A stretch of 64,000 bases of DNA from Onchocerca volvulus (Eukaryota > Nematoda > Chromadorea > Rhabditida > Onchocercidae): contig HG738138.1 of the NCBI GenBank assembly GCA_000499405.2, positions 11,587,208-11,651,207 of the forward strand. Direction: 5' to 3'. Shown piece by piece: positions 40,335 to 52,237 of this stretch. The translations under genes were made by a program, and so were the position numbers. The notes under the pieces were generated by a model that worked only from the letters and a program-made list of their open reading frames with translations, did no database searches and had not been told where the DNA came from. Numbering within the stretch: the stretch's first letter is position 1; every line of letters begins with the position of its first letter.

Positions 40335-41717
40335 GATGGTGCAAAATCATTAAATTATTTGTGGATTGGCTGCTGATCTGAAAATCTTGACATGTGTGAT
40401 AGTCCTTCGTTTATTTTGCTAATCTTTATAGCTGTCTGCGATTTGAACTTTTCATTTTATCAGAAAAATTAAGTATTAATTGTCATAATCAAGGTTTTGG
40501 TTACCGAATCAGATTTTGATAACTTTAAATTATTATTTCACAAGGGCAACTCTTCTGCGTTCCGTCATTCTCATGAAAAAGTCCGACTCTTTATTTAACA
40601 ATTTTATCTATTTTAAAAATCATGATTTTTGAATTTTTTCCATTCCATTTGACGTGGAGTGTTTCTTAAAGTTGTGTGTGTTCTAATGCAACTTGTACGA
40701 AAGTATAATAGGGTTTTCTTTTTTTCTTTTCATTTTTTCCTTTGTCACATGTGCTCATAAAAATTACTGACCTTGAACAAATTGGGCTGTCCGTAATTTA
40801 AAAGTTTTTCAAAATGACTTGGTTTATGATCTCATCTAGAGATTCATTTAAAACCTGCACTGTTTTGCATATGCTGTGTGCTTTTCTTTTTTTGCTCAAT
40901 AGTTGTTTCTAATAATTTAAATGAATTAATCACCACAAAATTGTTGTTTTCGTTGCACAAGATAATTTTTTTGGATGGCATATGCGCAGAATTCATTTGT
41001 TCGATTTAGGAAATTCATTTCGTTGGATAACTATAAGATAAATTGAATAAGCGCACGGTGAATTGTTATAGTGATGCGAACAGTTGAGCAAATATTATCG
41101 AATAATCCGCGGTAACAATACATGCAAAGTTTACATGGTGCCCGGTGTTAAGTGTAGCATCATTCCCTGTGTTACGGATAAACACGCATTCCAAATTATT
41201 TTTAGCTTTAAATATGGTGAATTTACGAGGACTAGAAATATTTATTTACCCCCAAGAAGTTTTCTCTTAACTAATAAGTCAGGATTATAAAATTTTAGGG
41301 AGCAAACGTCTCCGTAGTGCTGGCTGAAAGTTTCAGGATTTAATTTATTGTCTATTCATGATTAAAAGCACACCGTTCAACAACAGTTCAGGAGCTAAAA
41401 ATTAATAAATCGCTAAATATTTTGGTAAACGCCACTTAGTAATTGAAAATAAAGAGTTAGATAGGTCCGATTTATTCCAATTATGAAACGTGCCCAAAAA
41501 TTTTCCAGGCATCCGCCCTTTACAGCCTATCTCAGTACACTTATTTATACAATTATCACAAGTAAGTAATAAAAAATGGTGAATAGAATAAACACAATAG
41601 TAATGAATAATCGAAAATATCTCTAGTGAGAAATTTAATAGTACATTGTTCCCCTCATTTCATTTCTAAATTAAATTTTCTTCAGAAGAGCAAATCATTC
41701 ACTTCTAATTTTAGGTC
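40335..41717. other. sec-15 3' UTR and intergenic sequence
   Basis: AT-rich and without a supportable gene. Short frames at 41084-41290 and a possible leader-like peptide at 41484 (MKRAQKFSRHPPF, ending at a GTAAGT donor) precede the next gene. The second could be an alternative first exon. Confidence 0.5.
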
Positions 41718-44700
41718 ATGTTGCTGCATGTGCTTGCTAGTATCATTTGCCAATCAATCTTATCAAGTACGCTTCAATTAACGATTTTCTGATTAAAGCT
41801 TAGAATCAAAAATTACAGACTATGCTATCATTCTATTTAATACATTTCATCAGATTATGGAGCGACTGTATTAGTTTCCTCAAAAGAAGTGAAAGATAAC
41901 AACCATCAAAGAAATATCATGTAGTTCAGCTGGTAACTTACGTCTCAATAATTAAGAGCTTCTAAACTTTATCGATTAAATAAATAGCAATATTTTCTCG
42001 ATTTTACTTGTAAGTTTTAGGATAGAAATTGACAACATATTTTGACATCTTTCATGTCAAACTATAGAGCCTGCTTCCACTTCCATACGTTTATACAGTG
42101 TTCGTTTGCGTTTTATCATAGGATTTAAATATCAATATATACTTCAAATAATAACATGTAGACGTTTTGTATATTTCTTGGACAATATTAGCAGCTAAAT
42201 CAATTTATAATATTTTAACGACTAATATCATTTGTTTGAATTAAGTACTGCAGATTTGCAGATGTATTTTCTCAAGAATATATCTGTCCAGATAATGCGA
42301 TGCATTTGGATCTGAAACCATGTAATCCAAATGATCGCAATCAATGTCCAAAAAATTTCGCCTGTCGACGCAGTCGTTTATCCAGATCTGGTACTATAAC
42401 GGATGAAATAATCCATCTGTGCTGCGATGCTAATAACATGACGATTGGAAGTTGTATGATTTCTCTTATTCGAATTTAAAATTGAATAATATTTACAAGC
42501 ATATTAATTTATAATGAAATATAACAATTGATGACAATTGTATGAGTTGAAATTTTTTCTAATTATATTTTTTCTTCCAAATTATAAACATTAAAAAATA
42601 TTGAATCGTTTTATAGGGTTTGAGGAATTGGAACTTTCACCTCAGATATTTCCACAATTTCCATCATCCACTCTCGAATATGTTAGTTTAATGTGAAAAA
42701 TTTATAGAGATATTTTTCTATACTATCATATATCTGATATTTGTATACTGGCTTTGATTAAAAGTGATTTTTAAATTAACAATATCCTCATAAATTTAAA
42801 AAAAGTAATTCTTTTTACTATTGTGATAACTGGTACATCGTTCAGAAAATAATACAAAAATCGTTGGCAGTTATATAGTCAGTGCATACAGTTAATAATG
42901 ATTAACAGGTAAATATAAGTAATTATGATGCGGAACATCCTACACCAGTCGTTCATTTGGGTGATGAATTACAAGTGCTCACTTATCCTAATTATGTAAC
43001 TGCTAATATGAAAGCTTTCAAATTTCAATCAATAACTCCAGCTTCTGGTGGATTTCTTCATATTATCTCACTGATTGGTAATATTTCGGTTATTTTAGCA
43101 TTTTATATAGCATCATTTATCTTCAGACTATAGCAAATGTATGCTTCAGATGTTACTAAAAGGCCACTTGCATTGTTTATTCAATACGATTTGCCATCAA
43201 CAGATTCCGCTACAGTAAACATTGGAAATTTCACCAATTCTACATATCGTTTCTTCGGACATATAAGTAATGGGACTATACCTTCGCAAGATACTTGTAA
43301 GTATTATTATCTTTTAAAAAGTTGAATCGCCTATCTTCCCCTACTCCATAACCAGTATTTCGAAAAAACTTGAGAATTATGAATTATGTCAGGCTTGTCT
43401 TCCAAATGTTCCATAACATCAAAGATGTCCGGAAGTTCCGGATCTCCCTCGCTATTAACAAGCATTCTGGAATGTAGATTTGATGCAACTGTGAAAGGAT
43501 GTACAACAAATTTGCCAAATTATTAGAAATATGAGAAGTAAGATTCAAGCTATTCAACTTGGCGAACTTAACTTTAAAGAGCTTTATTTGTCTAGAATTG
43601 CTCAATTCCAAAAAAAAATTGGATCAAATGCTATTAATGTATCATTTTAATCAGCATTGCAAAGAGAATTTCTTGCTTTTAGTCTGTGCATTAATAAATC
43701 AAATAATGCTTGATTCAACCGTCATAAGATTGAATTTCAATTCACTATTGAAACAGGCCTTTTAAATCATTGTGTTACATATTGAAAACAAAAAAAAAAA
43801 AAAAAATGTTATCTTCAGCTACTATGTCCAAAAAATAGGAACTATTAGAATCCTTTCATGATCTTAAAAATTTCAAGAACCCATGGTCTTCGTATTCCAG
43901 TAAAACTGGATAAACAAGCTAATTCTATCAATTTCTATCCACAGATCGGCACCAATATGTTGTAATCGTATACAAGACTGAGATCCCTCTAAGTAATCAG
44001 ATGAATGTTACTGCTGATATAACACGTTTTATTGATCAGATGCCTTACTTCATTAGTAATTCAGCAACTGGTCGTGCTCTTGGTAAACCTGTTGCCGCTT
44101 TATTCTTTTATGTAAGTCTTTTTTTCAGCAAAATATTACAAAAAAATTGGACAATTACAAAAAAAAAAAAAAAAAAATGATATGTTTGACATATCATAAT
44201 GAAAATATAATTTCACTTCAATAGCAGCGATAATAATATAGTATCCAAATTTCGAACAATTTTTGTAATTCCAGAATGGTGATTAAAGATATAATTTATA
44301 AATATTTCCTAAAATATTGATGCATTTCATTATCTAAAGTTCAAACTATCGTCAAAATTTTCACAAGTCAAGAATTTGTAAATGATCTCATTCATTTTGC
44401 TTTAATTGATATATCTGAGATGTTTCTGATTGGAATTTGATACAGACATAATATCATATTTCAAATAAATACTATCAACTAACGAAATCTGCTTGCTGTC
44501 TTAACTGATTAATTAATTAGTCCTTTTTGAATTTTTACTGACCATCAACAGAATAAACTTCTTCTAATATTTTTTCCTTCAACTCAGAGAATATATATAT
44601 TTTTTAAAACAGAGTTACCTACGGCTTTGTTTTCAAAAATCTACTTAATAAGCATTTTCTTTGCACTGCTCAATTTCCCGTTTTTCCTTCTGTTTTTAAA

Positions 44701-45551
44701 ACATATGAATATTACTAAAGTTTTAATCATTAATCTTACCACTACCAATTCTTTAAGAGCTTACACTAACTGTGCAGATCATAAAATTTCTGTGCATTCC
44801 ATAAAGCAACTAATGGGTAGGAATTCACTTAGCTCCGATTGAAGCAACAAAAACTGCACTTTTTTTTCCAAAGTATTTTTATATACTGATAATTATCACA
44901 CTCACACTCCTCCGCATTGAATTTTAATTAACACATACGTTGAGGCATATCAAAAAAAAATTGCTCCTAACTTTTGGAGCAACTTGCATTTTACTTTTGT
45001 TTCAGCTATAACGTTGCTTTGAGCTGAATTTAATATTATCAACTACGCTTCGCTTGACCGGGTCCAGTTGAGTGATGATATTAGTTGATAATAAATAAAA
45101 ATGTAAATGTTCGTTCGTTCAAAATCTTAAATCTCCGAAAGTAAATACGCGCAGATCTATATAAAAACACACGCCTATTCGAATGCAACATTGTTTCAAA
45201 ATTTCAAATCAGTCAGTGAAGAACCTGAAACGTTGCGTGGCAAGTAACAATGAAAATTTACATTTTTATTTATATAGATATGAGAGTTATTTCGATCATC
45301 TAATAATTACTACTGAATAATATCTGAAATGAGAGTACCAAAGTAATGTAACTTAGTCAACCATTATCTTTCAGGATTCATAATTTCAGATTACGTCGAA
45401 ACGAACAATGTTTCCAATACAACCTGAATTTCGACCAATGCCACCATATTTTCCTCCTTATTCCAAATCTTCAACGATTTATAATCGGAATTCTATTCTT
45501 GCGTGGTTTTTTTTTGAAATAATTTTGATGATTTTTATATTGTCTGATTAA
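41718..45551 (+). CDS. Secreted protein with lustrin-like Cys module and PEBP-like domain
   Basis: Exons: 41718-41766, 42262-42453, 42617-42681, 42909-43077, 43150-43296, 43945-44111, 45390-45551; phases agree, 316 residues. Residues 1-18 (MLLHVLASIICQSILS) look like a signal peptide, and the ATG follows a TTTTAG acceptor at 41714. Residues about 23-65 hold six cysteines in a CP...PCNP...QCPKNFACR...LCC pattern like nematode lustrin-type repeats. Residues about 95-260 resemble a phosphatidylethanolamine-binding protein fold: an LHIISLIDVTKRPLALFIQY core, FFGHISNGTIPSQDTYRHQYVVIVYK, and ALGKPVAALFFY at the end. The last 20 residues are hydrophobic (AWFFFEIILMIFIL) and could be a membrane anchor or GPI signal. 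PEBP assignment is moderate; the ligand is unknown. In the last intron a closer AG (45373) would add an immediate stop, so the second AG is used. Confidence 0.75.
43391..43520 (+). repeat. 130-bp duplicated segment, copy B, in intron 5
   Basis: Opposite in orientation to the copy at 29805-29934. It begins with the AG of a good acceptor-like TTATGTCAG and ends where the similarity stops abruptly. Three mismatches and no gaps suggest a recent copy or a selected sequence. Confidence 0.85.
45034..45273. repeat. Nested inverted repeats (MITE-like or structured)
   Basis: A 12-bp perfect inverted repeat (45034-45045 with 45082-45093) overlaps the left arm of an 18-bp perfect inverted repeat (45091-45108 with 45256-45273). 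The 147-bp interior of the second holds a TATA-like CTATATAAAA. It lies in the last intron of the secreted-protein gene. No transposase or clear target duplication is seen. Confidence 0.6.
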
Positions 45552-46814
45552 CTGTTTGTTGAAAATCCCACTCGTAAACACTTTTTAGATTTCATATATA
45601 TTCGAGATTCTCAATGCTAATCTTTATAATTATGATATGTAAATTTTTAAAAAAAAGTCAAATGATTAATCCGAAAACTTAACGAAATGGATTCGATGGT
45701 CAATGTTGTTGCATAACACTCGAAAAATGGCCTATAACTGAGCTACAATAAGCATTTCGCGCTGCTAGAATTCAAATACCTAATTGCGTACGTCATCTTC
45801 ATCATTCTTCCTCCCACAAATTCTTTCTTTTTTGTTCGCAAATTATTTACGTTACTTTGTTGCGATAGAATCATCGGATGGATTGGAGGTGCGTGGCCGA
45901 AAAGTGGCTGAAAATCATCCAGTCATCATTCAAAGAAAATAGCTTTTTTTGAATTTTAGAATTTTGGGGAATCCTGAAATTAATTAAAAAGTGGCTCAAT
46001 TATTGTGGGGTACTTCTCTCTCCTGCATATTCTTTACTTATCGGAAACCTCCAAGGTTACCGATGTATGTCTGAATTTGAAAAATTATTTTTTTTTATTT
46101 TATTGGATAGGTATGAGAGTGGCATAATTTTTAACATCTATGATATCTTTCCAGAAATGATAATCCCATTAAATCTGAAAAATTATTGCTTTCTACTAAA
46201 CATTTTCATTGATTTTTTTGATTGAAATACTTCACTGAAATTTTTAAGAACTATGCGTTAATTATCGCATAACTTTCCCATACTATGAAAATTTACAATA
46301 TTTTAAAACAGTCTGAAGCAAGGCAATCTAAATTTAAAGTTAACTTTCTAAGATTTCTTGAACCCAAAATTACATCATTTACTAATTTCAATTCTGGAAA
46401 AATTAAACATTTTTAATTTCCAAAAATTGTGATAGACTTTATTGATTCATTTGTTTCTTTCATCGTAATGATATACTTCGGATGATTCAGAGAGCATTTA
46501 TTCCTTTGTGTTACATTGAAGAAATTTGTACAATAAAATTGAAATGGAATGAAAACACTGAGACCAACTTTAGGCGTTAACTTCAGCGATATAATGGAGC
46601 ATAGAATGTTGAAAAATGTGAAAATAGTAAGGAAAATTTTCAGTAGAAGCATGCACATACATAAGAATAAAATGAAATTTTGAAGATTCAAATTGCAGAA
46701 CGAAAGAAACAAAAAGAAGGAATTACCAAAAATGCAAACAATAAATACATTTAAAATTTTATGCTTTAAAGAGATCTGTGGACTTTCACCGTGATTTTGA
46801 CCTGCAATGATTTT

Positions 46815-46913
46815 CGATCTACTTCTCGCTTTCCAGAAGGAAAAAGAAGACTTCCTGTAAAGAGAGAAGCAGATCGAAAGATCATTGTAAGTATCTGCTT
46901 CTCTCTTTACAGG
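46815..46913. repeat. Three-arm direct/inverted repeat (two competing hairpins)
   Basis: Arm 1 (46815-46836) and arm 3 (46893-46913) are similar direct copies. Arm 2 (46854-46876) is their reverse complement, perfect over 21 bp with arm 3 (22 with the flanking T:A) and 19 of 22 with arm 1. Arm 2 can therefore pair with either neighbour but not both. Confidence 0.85.
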
Positions 46914-48649
46914 ATTATTTAAAATTCATTATTATCAATGTATATTGTTGCTATTGGAACAATGACTTTCTCAGACGTAGATGCCGGCGAACATAACCTT
47001 GACTTAGATGGACATCGAGGAATCCGACAAAATCTATAGGTTTGTCCTTCACCAGGGACCCCAACGACTTTTTTTATCCATTTTGTCTTTTACGAAACAC
47101 CAGCGACGGCAAACTAAGTGAGCTCGAAAACAAGCTAATGGTTCGCATCTAAAATTAATCCTTTTTTTTAAAATTTTGTGTTTAAGTGAAATTATTATAG
47201 ATAAAAATATAGTGATACTTCTTTATCAGTTGTTATATTTTATGATTACAAAGATCAAAATATATTTACTTGATTATACGAACAATCTAGCAGTTATACT
47301 TTTTTGCTTATTGCTATAAAAATTTTCATCTCTTTCGAAATTTACTTATTCCATTTGAAAGTTTATCGTTAAAAGATAATGCATAAAAAATATAATGTAA
47401 ATAAAAAGGCTAATAAAAAATAAATAAATGCCAATTTTTGCGAAATAAGAACTTTTAATGAAGCATATCTCATTCATTTATATTTTTCGCCTGCATTAAT
47501 TAACTTTTTTTTTTTCCTTTAAACATCATCTATTCTAGGAATACGAGGCTTTACAAAAAGCACTTTCGAATAATGACTTTTAGTAGCCAAGAAGAAAAAA
47601 ACAGGGGAAAAAAAACTCGCATATTGCATAGCCAGGAAATACATTAATGTTTAACTAACTTGCTGAATTTATAATATCATAAACGAAAAAAAAAAAGACA
47701 AAAAGAAACAATAAAAAGCTGCAAATTTAAGAAGCAGTATAAGTATACTTAATTTTTTGTGAATTCACTGATTATAATTCATTTAGAATAGATGCAACTT
47801 TACGTATTTAATTTTAATATCAAAAGCTATAACTGTATTTCCTAGGTTAGATAACGAAAATCCTATACCGTTTAAAAATCATAAGTAATATTTCCAATTG
47901 TATACCATTAATTGAACGCACATGTCCCGATTTTCACATCGATAGTGGCAGCATTTACAAGTGTTGTTGTTGATGGTACAGTTGAAGAAGACAACAGATA
48001 ATAGGCTGTAATTGAAATTATAAGTGTCGATATTCAACGACGTATTATGCCTTCGACTTCAAGATATGATGAATAAAAAATGAAGCGATGAACAAACAAA
48101 TCGAAGAAATTTGAAAACAAAAACCAAACTAAAACGAAACTCAATATATGATAGGCATTTTGAAGTAATAGACAATCTTAAAAAAAAAGTAGTATTGATC
48201 TGAAATTTCGAATCCTTGAAATCGAATTAAATTAGAATTACTTACATTAGATGCATTTAAAAATGATGACTAGAGGGATAAAGTTAGCAAAAAAAGGGTG
48301 CGATAGGTGCAAATGATCTGAAAAAAAAAAAAAAGAAAAAAAAGCAGAAAAATGACCATGGAGTCACAAAATTTTTTCATTATAATTAAAATTAATAAGA
48401 AAAACATGCAAAAATAAAATTAGCGAAAAAAACATGCACTAAATAGATCATTTGCACCTAAACAGAAGCAATACCAAAATATATGCAAAAAACAAAACTG
48501 GCAGAAGATCCGATAATTACAAATAATCCCAAATATTATCCAAGACCGGTATTAAAAAAACAATCAATTAGTGAAATTAACTAAAAAAAATGAAATAAGT
48601 GCAAGTAACAAAAATATTTGCATATGCATAAGTAACAACAAAAAGTCGT

Positions 48650-49930
48650 TCGGTAATCAAAGTTAATATGACAAGCATGGGACACATGAAATCAACAAAA
48701 AAAAAAAGGAAAAAAAATGAAAAAATCCCAAAGATACGAAAGACATGGGTATTAAAAAATTCGAAACTTTGGAGAGAAATTCATAATTCAAAAAATTTGA
48801 GAATTGAAAATTTTCAGAAAAAATGGGTGAATGTCAAAAATTTAAAACTTTAAAAAAACAAAAATTACGAAAAATAAAAAAATTCAGAAAATTCAAAAAA
48901 TCAAAGATACGGAAAAATCAAAAATCGGATAAAAATAAATTTTTTTCAAATAAGACGAAACAGGAAGATTTAAAAAATTGAAACAAATTTAAAAAACTTG
49001 TTTTTTAATATTTGAATTTTTCGGACTTTTCTCAGAAAATTTGAAGAATTCAAACATTGAAAAACAAGAAAAATATGTGAAAAGGCCAGCAAAATGAAAA
49101 AGTTTAAAACCGAAGATTTCGGAAAATTGAAAATTTAAAAAATCATTTAAAAAAATTTGCATAAATGTAGAAAATTTGCAAAAGTCAAAAATCTGGCAGA
49201 AGCATGAATTCGAAAAACTAACAAAGCAGAGCAATTAAAAAATTAATGAATCCAGAAAAATGAAAGTTTTTTGAAAACTCAAAAATCAGTAATTTAAAAG
49301 TCGAAAATCAAAAAATCACGACTAAAGAATCATTCGAAAGACCCAACAAACTCAAAAATTCAAAGAAATAAATTAATGAGAAAATTTGAAAGATTGAAAA
49401 GTTACAGAATTCAAAAAATTAAATGTTCAAAAAAAAAGTCAGAAATTTGATGAAAGCATAAATTCGAAAAACCAACAATTTGAAAAATTAGCAAATTCAA
49501 AAAAAATTGAATTTCTCAGGAAATTTGAAGACAAATCAAAGCTTAAAAACAGAGATAATTGAAAATTTAAGGAAATCAGGAAAATTAAAAATTCAAAAAA
49601 TCAGTAACTGAATAAGTTAAAGATTTAAGAATACCAAAAGCGAGAAAAATAAAAGTTAGAATTCGAAGACTCCGTAAAACCATAGATTTAAAACAGGAAG
49701 AAAACAAGAAACTTAAGAAAATTGGGATTTTCAAAATATTCAAAAAATCAAAAATTTAGAAGATTCAGCGAAACCAAAAATTCAGAAAATCAGGGACTAT
49801 GCCACTAAAAAAAATTGTAATTTAAAAATCCAACAAAAATAGGAAAATTTAGAAGTTTAGGAGGTTCGAAAAAAAAAGAAATCTTCAAAAAATTAAAAAA
49901 ATCGATAAAACTGAGACAATTTTTAAGGAG
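48650..49930 (+). repeat. A-rich degenerate repeat zone
   Basis: Short words such as AAAATTCAAAAAATC, GAAAATTGAAAATTTAAA and CATRAATTCGAAAAAC recur with heavy drift. Similar phrases occur about 254 bp apart (49201 and 49455) and about 485 bp apart (49032 and 49517), suggesting an old tandem array that has decayed. The + strand is strongly A-biased over T. Confidence 0.5.
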
Positions 49931-51200
49931 AAAAAATCGCATGATATAGTCTCAAAACTGGTATCAACTTATGAATTAGTTCAAAATAACGCGCTATATA
50001 CTATTTCTGAACTAAAGAAATAATTACTGCAGATTAAATATTACATATCAAACAAATTGATGCCCAACATATACAACAAATTTAGGAAAAACTAGAAACA
50101 ATCGCAAAAGGGAAGTTAAGCCTTAAAAGTAAAAAGCTACACAGAAACTCAAAACTATTAACAGTGGTTATTTGGCTAAAATATGCTACAGAATCTAATG
50201 AAATAACAGACAAAATACCGGAAAGTTTTAACTATTTACACCAATTACTTAAGAACAATAAATTCATTAACAGGGACCCTAAAATTACTTGTAGAGAACA
50301 TAGGTAACAAAATTGAAAAAATTCAAATAACCAAGTTTCAAATAGAGATTACCGGCACAAATTATTACAAACCACAAATTCTAAACCTAAACAGAAAAAA
50401 AAACACAAAAATTAAAAAAAATAAGCAGTCGATTTCTCAAAGAGGTTCTGTTTGCTTGTCATAAAATCTTATCTTAAATGAGTTAAAGAAATCTTGTTTT
50501 GATCATAATAACACAAACAACATCTCTCCAAGATATTCTTATTCCATTCAATCTTCTGAACCTCTTTTAAAAGTTTAGAATTCAACTGCTTTGATATTTC
50601 AAAAATTAGTCACAAAAAGAGATCATTTATTTATTTTTTGATTCTTAAATCTCTCATTTTCTTTTTTTTTTAATTTTTGCCTTTTTTTTTTGTTTTTTAA
50701 TTTTTTATTTTTGCTTCTGAATTTTCGTTTTTTTTTTTTATTTTTCGCTTTTTTGATTGTCAAGAGGTAATACTGAAATATTAAGCAATTTCAATAACAA
50801 GAATAAAGATCAAAAAATATTAGAAATCCTGAAAACCAACAAAAAATTAATAAAACAGAGATACCAAACAGAATAGAAAAGAAATTAAGTTAAATAACAA
50901 TAAGAGAAAAAAAAAATTAAAGTTGCTGAATTCCTAAAGAAGTTCCTTTGATCTTTGTTTTCTCGAGACATTGAAAACTATGTGCAAACCTCATCAAAGC
51001 TTTAGTCTTCTGATTTTTACCATAGCATAACAAATACAAAAATTTTAATCATAGCATCACAAATATGTGATGATGTTCTGTGCTTCCTCTTCTCTCCCCA
51101 CAAAATCGAGCCTGCGGTGCTCAACTCGTTCTTCATTCATCACAGCCGCAGGTGTATTCGGACATCAGTCGAGGACATGCACTTCTACAGCAGCGCATTT

Positions 51201-52237
51201 TCATGCGGCCGAGAATGAGGATGACAGCAGAAGGTTGTTGCCGCAATTAGAACAGAAAACCTGAAATGAAGCAGAAATCATGAGCTTATTGATTTCTGAT
51301 TAAGAAAATTCTAAAAGAAATGTTACATTTAAAAAAAGTAACTAAAAATTGTAAAATATACCTTCTTGCTTGTGCATCCCTGAGGAGTGGATGCGCCATC
51401 CTTTGATTGTTTCGAACTGCCTGTAGTAGATACCGTACACTGAAAATTCATACAATCATAGTTTTATAAAAAAGATGGCTCACTGATACTAATACGTATC
51501 ATATTCACATATCAGAATGATTTAAATCAAATTTAGTGAATGCCCCTATAATAAATAAAAAAAAGTTCGGAAAAAAAATATAACTGATTAAGCGTAAACT
51601 GACTAATTTCATGGATTAGTGACAGAATTGTTCCGATCTTTTCTAAACTAATTTAAAGGCTTAGTATATAATTGCCAAACAAAAGCATACAGAACAAGCT
51701 CTCGGATCGTCACAGCCATTTTCACAACTTCAGCGCCACTATCCTCCACTGGTGCCACCGGCATTTCAGAGTCATCATCCTCACTGTCTTCCCGCAGTAA
51801 TGCTCACTCTACTTCCGTTCAACCTTTTCTCCGCCTCCACTAAAGGGCATAGAGGGATTCTTCCACCTGAAATGCGACAATAATTACTGTATTGTTCTCT
51901 TTCAAAGAATACTGGAAGCATGCTTCCCTGAAGGATTATTACAAAATTGTAATTAGACATCCTTATCTAGATTTAAGGCACTTAGTACTGTCCTTCTATT
52001 ATTTGCGTTAAAAAAACGTTAGAAAATAATAAAGAATTAAAAAACTGATCCAAGAGACAAAAAAAAAAAAAAATGATTAAAAAGCATACCTCGACATTTA
52101 AATACTGGACATCTATTATTATTACTTTCAAAGCCATATAAACAATGTTTAACATTTATGAAGCGGTGAACATTTAGCGCATTTGCATACTGCACAACTT
52201 TTCGCACCACGCAAATTCTGCAAGTGCAAGTCTTCAA
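51201..52237 (-). CDS. Probable multi-exon gene of unknown function (Cys-rich), frame unresolved
   Basis: Well-formed minus-strand splice signals frame GC-richer exons: last exon 51201-51260 (51198 or below in the other frame), 51362-51439, one around 51720-51868, and one ending near 52091. In the first model they read ...EDSEDDDSEMPVAPVED..., CTVSTTGSSKQSKDG, then VFCSNCGNNLLLSSSFSAA and stop. In the second, phase-consistent from the Cys-rich exon (RCPVFKCRG joined to GRIPLCPLVEAEKRLNG) through RMAHPLLRDAQARR to HSRPHENALL and stop. Both fit splice phases, so one must be accidental, or the gene is decayed or alternatively spliced. A third frame of the upstream exon has CAVCKCAKCSPLHKC, zinc-binding in appearance. 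I do not recognise the family. Confidence 0.4.

Larger units (their letters stand above)
45552..51200. other. Repeat-rich, A-biased intergenic region
   Basis: Contains a three-arm repeat (46815-46913), a short coding-like patch near 46970-47150, and from about 47500 to 50900 strongly A-rich + strand sequence. Open frames in the A-rich part are Lys/Asn/Ile-rich composition effects. No gene is supported. Confidence 0.6.
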
